Shown here piece after piece: positions 58,327 to 64,000 of a stretch of 64,000 nucleotides of DNA. The stretch is from Bacillus timonensis. Lineage in GTDB: Bacteria > Bacillota > Bacilli > Bacillales > Bacillaceae_L. A program made the position numbers and the translations under genes. Position 1 is the first letter of the stretch. Each line of letters begins with the position of its first letter. The stretch is taken from positions 62,001 to 126,000 of the forward strand of contig JAIVAN010000004.1 in the NCBI GenBank assembly GCA_020171895.1, given 5' to 3'. A model generated the notes under the pieces. That model was not told the DNA's origin and made no database searches. It worked only from the letters and a program-made list of their open reading frames with translations.

Positions 58327-58940
58327 TATGCAATACCTACACGCGTTTTATTGAACTTATTTCCTTCAAGCAGGCTGTATGTAAATTCAGCCGTGTCTGG
58401 AACAGATATTTTAGTACCATTTTCAGGTAGGAAGTCTTTTTCGATTCGATAGTAGCCTAATTTTTCACCATCAGGCAAATAGGTAGGACAAACAATGGTC
58501 CAATCTAATTGTGATTGTTGAAGTTGTTGAAATGCTGCTAGGTGATCTTCTGCTGCTTTAGTGCTTTTCCGTTTAGATTCATTCGATTGAAAGCGATAAA
58601 GAGCTGGATTAGATCTTGCTTGTAAGATACCAGCTGTTCCAATTGTAATAATTCGACTAACGCCATTTTTTCTCATTGCTTTTATGATGAGGGGCATACT
58701 TTTAGATAACGTGTCGTTTTTATCCGTACCTAAACAACTAATAACGGTATGAATCCCATCCATTGCTTTTTGTAGAGAGGAGTAGTCGAGGACATTTCCT
58801 ACAATTGTTGTTACGTTTCTGCTAGGGAGGACTTTTTCGGGACTTCGAGTAAGAACTGTTACTTGTATATGATCTTGTAGTGCGAGGGTTAGAATATTTG
58901 AACCAACGCGACCTGTTGCACCGAGCAATAATATATTCAT
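58323..58940 (-). CDS. NAD(P)-binding atypical SDR (NmrA/BVR-like)
   Basis: 205 residues. LLGATGRVGSNIL is the Rossmann motif, with VTVLTRSPEK and GNVLDYSSLQKAM as in YwnB-type proteins. No catalytic YxxxK is evident. Possibly a redox sensor or a biliverdin-reductase-like enzyme; substrate unknown. ATG with AAAAGGAATG upstream. Confidence 0.82.
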   Translation of the reverse strand: MNILLLGATGRVGSNILTLALQDHIQVTVLTRSPEKVLPSRNVTTIVGNVLDYSSLQKAMDGIHTVISCLGTDKNDTLSKSMPLIIKAMRKNGVSRIITIGTAGILQARSNPALYRFQSNESKRKSTKAAEDHLAAFQQLQQSQLDWTIVCPTYLPDGEKLGYYRIEKDFLPENGTKISVPDTAEFTYSLLEGNKFNKTRVGIAY

Positions 58941-59141
58941 TGTAATTCATTCCTTTTCAAAACATAGATACTTTTTCAACTGTCTTTCATTTTTATCATA
59001 ATATAATGCGTGTAGAAAGAAAAAAATAGGCTTTTTTGATGAAATATGTGGCTATTTTTTAAAAAGAAGTATTTTTCATTGGAAACTTCACTAAAATAAC
59101 TTATTATTAGGGTTAGTAGAAAATTAGGAGAGTGAACATTC

Positions 59142-60407
59142 TTGGGCGACCTGCCACTGAGTACAATCTTGTTGTTAATTGTTTTAATCTTTTTATCTGC
59201 CTTTTTTTCGGCAACTGAAACGGCTTTTTCGAGCGTTAATCGAATTCGTTTGAAAAATTATGCGGATGAAAAAAGAAGAGGTAGTAAAAAAGCTCTTGCG
59301 ATAACGGAGAATTTTGATAACGCGTTATCCACGATATTAGTTGGAAATAATATTGTCAACATTGCGGCTGCATCGATATCTGCTAAAGTAGCCACAGACC
59401 TATTTGGAGGTAATACGGGGCTAATCATAAGTACTGTCGTTATGACGGTTTTAATTCTTGTTTTTGGGGAGGTTCTTCCCAAATCATTCGCGAAAGAAAA
59501 TGCAGAATTATTTACGCTCCGTGTTTCAGGCATATTATTTTTATTAATAAAAATATTCACACCCGTTACTTACTTATTTGTCCTATTGAAAGCGTTAGTT
59601 TCAAAAGTGATAAAAAGTAAAGATGATTCACCTTCATTCACTGAAGAAGAGCTGAAAGTTATGGTTGATTTAAGTGAAGAAGAGGGTGTAATCGATAATA
59701 AGGAAAAAGAGCTGGTTCATCGCTCGTTGGACTTCAATGACATTTTAGTAGGAGAGATTCTTACTCCAAGGATTGATATGGTAGCCATTGAAGTGTCACA
59801 ACCAATAGAGGAAATCAAGGATATGTTCCTAGAAGAACGTTATTCGAGGGTCCCAGTTTATGAGGATAATATTGATAATATTATTGGGATATTGTCAGAG
59901 CGAGAATTTTTAAGCCATCTTGTTCAAAACAAAGAAGTTAATTTAAAAAAATTGATTCGAAACCCATTCTTTGTCGTTGAATCAATGAAAATCTCGACGC
60001 TTCTCCCAGAGCTTCAAAAAAGTAAAACGCATATGGCGATTGTCGTCGATGAGTTTGGAGGTACATCCGGTCTTGTAACGCTAGAGGACATTCTAGAAGA
60101 GATCGTTGGAGAAATATGGGATGAGCACGATGAAAAAATAAAAAACTTCACCAAAATTGATGACAATAATTATGTTTTCAATGCAGAACTGCCACTCGAT
60201 GAATTCGTAAAAATTATGAATGTTGATGAGCCGGAAAGTTCTTATCATACATTAGGTGGATGGATTTTTGAATCCATTGAAAGAATTCCATCCGTTGGAG
60301 AGCAATTTGATTATCAAAACTTAACCTTAACAGTGAATCAAGTTGAAAACCGTAGGATCCGTAAAATAAAAGTTAAAGTGAACCAACCTGTAGAAGAAGG
60401 TTCATAA
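59142..60407 (+). CDS. CNNM/CBS-domain membrane protein (HlyC/CorC family)
   Basis: 421 residues: DUF21 membrane domain with 3-4 helices (FLSAFFSATETAFSSVNRIRLK), two CBS domains (LTPRIDMVAI..., IRNPFFVVESMKIS) and a CorC_HlyC domain (YHTLGGWIFESIERIPSVGEQF). Relatives such as MpfA export Mg2+. TTG start with AGGAGAG 9 nt upstream. Monocistronic. Confidence 0.9.
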   Translation: MGDLPLSTILLLIVLIFLSAFFSATETAFSSVNRIRLKNYADEKRRGSKKALAITENFDNALSTILVGNNIVNIAAASISAKVATDLFGGNTGLIISTVVMTVLILVFGEVLPKSFAKENAELFTLRVSGILFLLIKIFTPVTYLFVLLKALVSKVIKSKDDSPSFTEEELKVMVDLSEEEGVIDNKEKELVHRSLDFNDILVGEILTPRIDMVAIEVSQPIEEIKDMFLEERYSRVPVYEDNIDNIIGILSEREFLSHLVQNKEVNLKKLIRNPFFVVESMKISTLLPELQKSKTHMAIVVDEFGGTSGLVTLEDILEEIVGEIWDEHDEKIKNFTKIDDNNYVFNAELPLDEFVKIMNVDEPESSYHTLGGWIFESIERIPSVGEQFDYQNLTLTVNQVENRRIRKIKVKVNQPVEEGS

Positions 60408-60422
60408 TATAGATAGAAGAAG

Positions 60423-60457
60423 GCATGTGGATGATTTAGTTCCGCATGCTTTTTTTA
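60423..60457 (+). terminator. Rho-independent terminator
   Basis: GCATGTGG pairs with CCGCATGC, then TTTTTTT. Confidence 0.8.
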
Positions 60458-60525
60458 GGTTTAACAACTTTTTTATAAAGGTAGAAGGGCATAGAATCAG
60501 CTTCTTCAAAAAATCACGATCAAAA

Positions 60526-60553
60526 GAAAAATGGAGTCTTAGACTCCATTTTC
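60526..60553. terminator. Bidirectional terminator
   Basis: GAAAATGGAGTCT pairs with AGACTCCATTTTC. It probably serves the minus-strand gene that follows. Confidence 0.75.
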
Positions 60554-60606
60554 TTAATTATCCTATTTTTATTCCTCAACTAAAAATTGAAAAGTTCTTT
60601 TGCTAA

Positions 60607-61002
60607 CTAAGCCTCTCTCTCTCCATTAATCGTATCAGTTATTTCAGTGCAAAGTCTAATAGGTTCAGTTAAAGATTGTTTATCCTGATAAGAGTGGTAG
60701 GAATACAACGTATCTTCTGTGGATGTAATTTGAAGTTTTAAAATGTAATTCCCACTCCCTCCTCGTGTTTCAAGAAAGAAGGTTAAATCGTTCACAGTAA
60801 GGGTATAAAAGTAATATTTAAACCCTAGGAATTCTTTCGTTTCAAATGTAACGTCAGGATGTGTTGCGATAAAAGATGCAATTTCGTCTAAACAGAGTGA
60901 GGGCTTTAGTCCGATGTTCCCAAGTTTTTCTCGAACTGTTTGTGCTGTTTGTTCTATTGTTGTTTTTGCTTTCGATGCGAGTGTTTTCATTATTTGATTC
61001 AT
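60607..61002 (-). CDS. Hypothetical protein, 131 residues
   Basis: Start ATG 61002, GATAGGAGAT upstream. N-terminal helix (IMKTLASKAKTTIEQTAQTVREKLG), then an alpha/beta domain with LDEIASFIATHPDVTFETKEFLGFKYYFYTLTVNDLTFFLETRG and a TEITDTINGE end. Cytosolic, unknown function, no family recognised. Confidence 0.65.
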   Translation of the reverse strand: MNQIMKTLASKAKTTIEQTAQTVREKLGNIGLKPSLCLDEIASFIATHPDVTFETKEFLGFKYYFYTLTVNDLTFFLETRGGSGNYILKLQITSTEDTLYSYHSYQDKQSLTEPIRLCTEITDTINGEREA

Positions 61003-61086
61003 ACGAAATCTCCTATCAAGCTTGATTATATTATATAGAGTAACCAAGTCACATAGGAATGTTACATCACGTAAATTAATTAGTAT

Positions 61087-61230
61087 TTATTTTTTTTGAA
61101 TGGAATCTAATGCATTTTGTTTTGCTTGTTCGAGATAGTATATTTGTGGAAAGCGAATATGAACAACGTATTCATGAAAAAGGGTATATGAAACAAATGA
61201 CACGAGTTTCCAATCAATCGAATCGAGCAT
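61087..61230 (-). CDS. Small protein, 47 residues
   Basis: ATG with AAAGGGGTT 7 nt upstream; encodes LDSIDWKLVSFVSYTL...VVHIRFPQIYYLEQAKQNALD and a Lys end. Composition and ribosome site look genuine. Function unknown. It lies upstream of the 131-residue gene on the same strand. Confidence 0.5.
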   Translation of the reverse strand: MLDSIDWKLVSFVSYTLFHEYVVHIRFPQIYYLEQAKQNALDSIQKK

Positions 61231-61386
61231 GAATCCAACCCCTTTCCTAATATACTGTAGAATGTCTATAGCTATTTTTTAACCTATTTCAATCATAACT
61301 TAAAATAGTGCTTTACTTAATATATGGGAATGTTTGCATGTCTGATACTTAGTTTGTATATATACTTTTAATTTGGAGGGTTTTTT

Positions 61387-62754
61387 ATGGACTTTCGAGA
61401 AGAAAAAGATACGTTAGGAGTAGTTAAGGTCCCCAGCGAAAAATATTGGGGAGCTCAAACACAGAGAAGTAAAGAGAATTTTAAAATTGGAAATGAGCAG
61501 ATGCCTAAAGAAGTAATCAAGTCCTTTGCCCTTGTGAAAAAATGTGCTGCGATATCCAACCACAAACTTGGGAAATTAACAAGGGATAAAATGATGGCTA
61601 TTGTAGAAGTTGCAGAAGAAATTATGCAAGGTAAGCTAGATGATCATTTTCCACTTGTTGTTTGGCAAACAGGGAGCGGGACACAGTCAAATATGAATGT
61701 GAATGAGGTGATTGCTAACAGGGGAAATGAGCTTTATTCCGTAAACCTTCATCCTAATGATGATGTAAATATGGCACAAAGCTCAAATGACACATTTCCT
61801 ACTGCCATGCATATTGCTGCAAAGCTTGCAATTGTTCATCATTTGCTCCCAGCCATTAATCAGTTAAAAAACACGTTGGTGGAAAAAGAGAAGCAGAACG
61901 ATCACCTTGTTAAAATAGGTAGAACTCACCTACAGGATGCGACTCCGCTGTCTTTAGGTCAAGAAATAAGTGGATGGGTAGCCATGCTTACGAAGACAGA
62001 AAAAATGGTACAAGAAAGTACCGAATATTTAACGGAGCTTGCAATTGGAGGAACGGCTGTAGGTACAGGAATTAATTCAGAAAAAGGATTTGGCGAGTTA
62101 GTAGCAGAAGAGATAACAAAAGATACAGGCATTCCTTTTCTCTCAGCGAAAAATAAGTTTCATGCGTTAACAAGTCATGATGAATTAACATTTGTACATG
62201 GCGCCTTAAAAGCACTAGCGGCAGATTTGATGAAAATTGCAAATGATATTCGTTGGCTAGCGAGTGGTCCAAGATGTGGAATAGGAGAGCTTACGATTCC
62301 AGCAAATGAGCCAGGTAGTTCAATTATGCCAGGGAAGGTAAATCCAACACAAAGTGAAGCGATGACGATGATTGCATGCCAAGTGTTTGGAAATGATGCA
62401 ACAGTTGGTTTTGCGGCGAGTCAAGGTAATTTTGAACTTAATGTATTTAAGCCGGTCATTATATATAATGTTTTACAATCGATTACACTCTTGTCAGAAG
62501 GTATTCAATCGTTTCACGATAAGTGTGTAAAAGGATTAATAGCGAATGAGGAAGTTATTAAAAAATACGTAAATGAATCACTTATGCTTGTGACAGCATT
62601 GAATCCACATATTGGTTATGAAAAGGCAGCACTGATTGCTAAAAAAGCATTTTCAGAAAATATTACGCTGAAAGAAGCTGCAAAAAATAGCGGTATATTG
62701 TCAGAAGATCAGTTTGATAAGCTTGTAAATCCAAATGATATGATAGGTAGGTAA
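61387..62754 (+). CDS. fumC: Class II fumarate hydratase
   Basis: 455 residues. [10 protein letters not shown] at the N-terminus, [38 protein letters not shown] and the signature [13 protein letters not shown] are all present, including catalytic His and Ser. It interconverts fumarate and malate in the TCA cycle. RBS GGAGGG. Confidence 0.96.
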   Translation: MDFREEKDTLGVVKVPSEKYWGAQTQRSKENFKIGNEQMPKEVIKSFALVKKCAAISNHKLGKLTRDKMMAIVEVAEEIMQGKLDDHFPLVVWQTGSGTQSNMNVNEVIANRGNELYSVNLHPNDDVNMAQSSNDTFPTAMHIAAKLAIVHHLLPAINQLKNTLVEKEKQNDHLVKIGRTHLQDATPLSLGQEISGWVAMLTKTEKMVQESTEYLTELAIGGTAVGTGINSEKGFGELVAEEITKDTGIPFLSAKNKFHALTSHDELTFVHGALKALAADLMKIANDIRWLASGPRCGIGELTIPANEPGSSIMPGKVNPTQSEAMTMIACQVFGNDATVGFAASQGNFELNVFKPVIIYNVLQSITLLSEGIQSFHDKCVKGLIANEEVIKKYVNESLMLVTALNPHIGYEKAALIAKKAFSENITLKEAAKNSGILSEDQFDKLVNPNDMIGR

Positions 62755-62760
62755 AATAAG

Positions 62761-62787
62761 AAGCCCCAGGGTAATCCCTGGGGCTAA
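62761..62787. terminator. GC-rich hairpin between fumC and the SASP gene
   Basis: AGCCCCAGGG-TAAT-CCCTGGGGCT, 10-bp perfect stem. The T content downstream is modest on either strand, but it lies where a shared terminator is expected. Confidence 0.7.
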
Positions 62788-62812
62788 GCCATATTATGAA
62801 ATTTTGTAAAGA

Positions 62813-63031
62813 TTATTGTTGATAGCCGCCGCCCATTTGTTGTTGAGCCATTGACACTAGACGTTTTGTGATTTCTCCACCTACTGAACCGTTAGCACGA
62901 GCAGTAGTGTCTGGTCCTAAATTTACTCCAAACTCGTTTGCAATTTCATACTTCATTTGATCAATTGCTTGTTGAGCTCCTGGTACTACTAATTGATTTG
63001 ACGAATTGCTTCCTGATGTTTGATTTGCCAT
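62813..63031 (-). CDS. Alpha/beta-type small acid-soluble spore protein
   Basis: 72 residues. [20 protein letters not shown] contains the GPR protease site (EFGV), and [16 protein letters not shown] is the second conserved block. These proteins coat and protect spore DNA. ATG 63031 with GAGGAGATG upstream. Expression should be late in the forespore. Confidence 0.95.
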   Translation of the reverse strand: MANQTSGSNSSNQLVVPGAQQAIDQMKYEIANEFGVNLGPDTTARANGSVGGEITKRLVSMAQQQMGGGYQQ

Positions 63032-63376
63032 TTTGTAATTCATCTCCTCATCAATTTTTATGGTTGGGCTAGCTGGAATTGCACCAGCGAATGGATTACT
63101 TCCATCTGCCTTGCTAGGCGTAACCCGTAATAAAATGTGTTGTTGCTAAGTAGGTTGTACGTTTTATTTTTTTTTATTCAAGCAGTTTTAAAGATTTTTT
63201 TGGGCTGTGAATTTTCTGTGTGACTGCTTGTTTACTAGTATTATAAAGAATTTGAGAAATTCTATTCGGAATGAAAGTCGGTAAATTATTCCTGTGTTCT
63301 TTGTACATAGAGTTTTAACGCTTTTGGATAAAATAAGGGTGTGAAAAAATTCTTCTTTATATAAGGATGAGTTGTT
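63032..63376. other. Intergenic region with three small hairpins in the SASP leader
   Basis: Between divergent genes. Consecutive hairpins at 63072-63088 (GCTGG/CCAGC), 63091-63105 (ATGGA/TCCAT) and 63108-63119 (GCC/GGC) lie 35-90 nt before the SASP start. No gene is seen. Confidence 0.5.
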
Positions 63377-63622
63377 ATGGCGCATATTTGTCCATTATGC
63401 AATGGATTTCAGGCAAGTGAATATAGGTGTGAAACATGTGGTCATGCGTTAGAGGATGCAGGGAAAGTGACAGATTATCTTGATGATTATAGTGCTTATA
63501 TGGAGATAGATGGATTAAAGCTTGTGGATGGATATGAGCATTCAGTGGTTGAACAGCAATGTGCACATGTTTTTTATTGTCATGCATGCCAAGCACAGGA
63601 AGTAAAGCTTATTCAAGAATAA
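63377..63622 (+). CDS. Small zinc-ribbon-like protein
   Basis: 81 residues. CPLC at 5-8 and CETC at 18-21 form one probable zinc site; CAHVFYCHAC near the C-terminus is a second Cys-His cluster. The centre is acidic. No named family is recognised; zinc binding is inferred from spacing. ATG with AAGGATGAG upstream. Confidence 0.7.
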   Translation: MAHICPLCNGFQASEYRCETCGHALEDAGKVTDYLDDYSAYMEIDGLKLVDGYEHSVVEQQCAHVFYCHACQAQEVKLIQE

Positions 63623-63630
63623 GACCAAAG

Positions 63631-63657
63631 TTTAAGTCGCTACGTGCGGCTTTTTTA
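63631..63657 (+). terminator. Rho-independent terminator
   Basis: AAGTCGC pairs with GCGGCTT (one wobble), followed by TTTTT. Confidence 0.75.
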
Positions 63658-63691
63658 GTTGTGTCTATCCGTAAAGATACATCTGAACATA

Positions 63692-63733
63692 GTTGTTAAC
63701 CTGCGTTGCAGGACTCTCGCTTTCCGCAGGGCA
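63692..63733 (-). repeat. Truncated palindromic repeat, copy I
   Basis: Only one end of the main family remains: TGTTAACCTGCGTTGCAGGA followed by CTCTCGCTTTCCGCAGGGC. The rest is lost. Confidence 0.75.
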
Positions 63734-63776
63734 TGACATTTGTTTTCTAATCCTCATTGACGTCCATATAAAAAAA

Positions 63777-63799
63777 GACAAGCACAGGATGTGCTTGCC
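63777..63799 (-). terminator. Terminator of the msmX/ugpC-like gene
   Basis: Minus strand: GGCAAGCACA pairs with TGTGCTTGTC, followed by TTTTTTT. Confidence 0.82.
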
Positions 63800-63837
63800 A
63801 ACAATTTATATTATTTTTAGGGGAAATAAAGTAAGAA

Positions 63838-64000
63838 TTACTTTTCGTTTTCTTGACGAATGCGAGCTTCTGTTTCTGCATCGAAGAAGTGTGCTTTGTT
63901 CATATCAAATGCTAAATCAACTGTTTGTAGTGCTTTAATATCTGAACGTGAATCAACACGTGCAATAAAGTCTTGACCAGCAAATTGAGAGTAAAGCATT
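63838..64000 (-). CDS. Carbohydrate ABC transporter ATPase, C-terminal end (MsmX/UgpC-like)
   Basis: Only the last 54 residues are inside the window. MLYSQFAGQDFIARVDSR and VDLAFDMNKAHFFDAETE match the C-terminal OB-fold of MsmX/UgpC-type ATPases, which power several sugar importers. The ATPase motifs lie beyond the window edge. Confidence 0.8.
   Translation of the reverse strand, partial: MLYSQFAGQDFIARVDSRSDIKALQTVDLAFDMNKAHFFDAETEARIRQENEK

Noticed and set aside
63063-63125. Cloverleaf-like fold resembling a tRNA
   Set aside because: No T-arm GGTTCGAATCC, no 7-nt anticodon loop and no acceptor stem of 7 bp; more likely a string of hairpins in an mRNA leader.

Overview
The window is chromosomal DNA from a low-GC, spore-forming Bacillaceae bacterium (Bacillus sensu lato). 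Sporulation genes (spoVR, an alpha/beta small acid-soluble spore protein), Bacillus-type operons (liaFSR, flotillin/NfeD, a sigY-like operon, ykoEDC, bmrCD) and strong AGGAGG ribosome sites, often before TTG or GTG starts, support this. No phage, rRNA, tRNA, transposase or CRISPR array was seen. The genus cannot be fixed from the sequence alone.

Layout. 1-6.2 kb: end of an M14 peptidase gene, a small secreted protein, spoVR, an epimerase and an arsRBC arsenic operon. 6.5-12.4 kb (minus strand): a six-gene run holding PAS-GGDEF-EAL, a fused double PTPS/QueD protein, an alpha/beta hydrolase, a GGDEF cyclase, a PilZ protein and an SDR reductase; it may join c-di-GMP signalling to pterin chemistry. 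12.7-20.4 kb: a lone ArsR, an amino-acid ABC transporter, pullulanase, a Mn-riboswitch-controlled DUF1232/TerC pair and an orphan modA. 20.7-25.2 kb: MFS exporter, liaFSR and a three-copy tandem repeat array. 25.3-28.3 kb: a membrane-anchored protein, an arylamine N-acetyltransferase and a compact permease operon flanked by tiny proteins with vicinal cysteine pairs. 28.4-34 kb: two ECF sigma modules, one next to a sortase and a duplicated-domain sortase substrate. 34-39 kb: a class A PBP and assorted small genes. 39.4-44.2 kb: PspA-NfeD-flotillin under a SigW-like promoter, then a sigY-like operon. 44.2-54 kb: two TPP-riboswitch transcription units for thiamin salvage and synthesis. 54-58.3 kb: bmrCD behind an attenuator leader with two small peptides. 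58.3-64 kb: NAD-binding protein, CBS/CNNM transporter, fumC, SASP and the end of an msmX/ugpC-like ATPase gene.

The most interesting system is a probable organoarsenical or soft-metal resistance regulon. The same operator, ATCAA-N6-TTGAT, lies exactly between the -35 and -10 of the orphan arsR at 12.7 kb. It recurs three times at 69 and 68 bp spacing around the promoter of the permease operon at 26.9 kb. That operon encodes a DUF318/ArsP-type permease between two small proteins, one ending in CC and one of 43 residues with three CC pairs. The ArsR itself has CVCDLC plus a C-terminal CC.

Other notable points: a family of about 250-bp imperfect palindromes (nine or so copies, in tandem at two places, one array inside the thi operon); a second palindromic element between the sortase and its substrate; a riboswitch expression platform whose three competing strands can be read directly; and the bmrCD attenuator, where leader-peptide codons are complementary to the terminator arm. 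Most other genes are ordinary housekeeping or stress genes.
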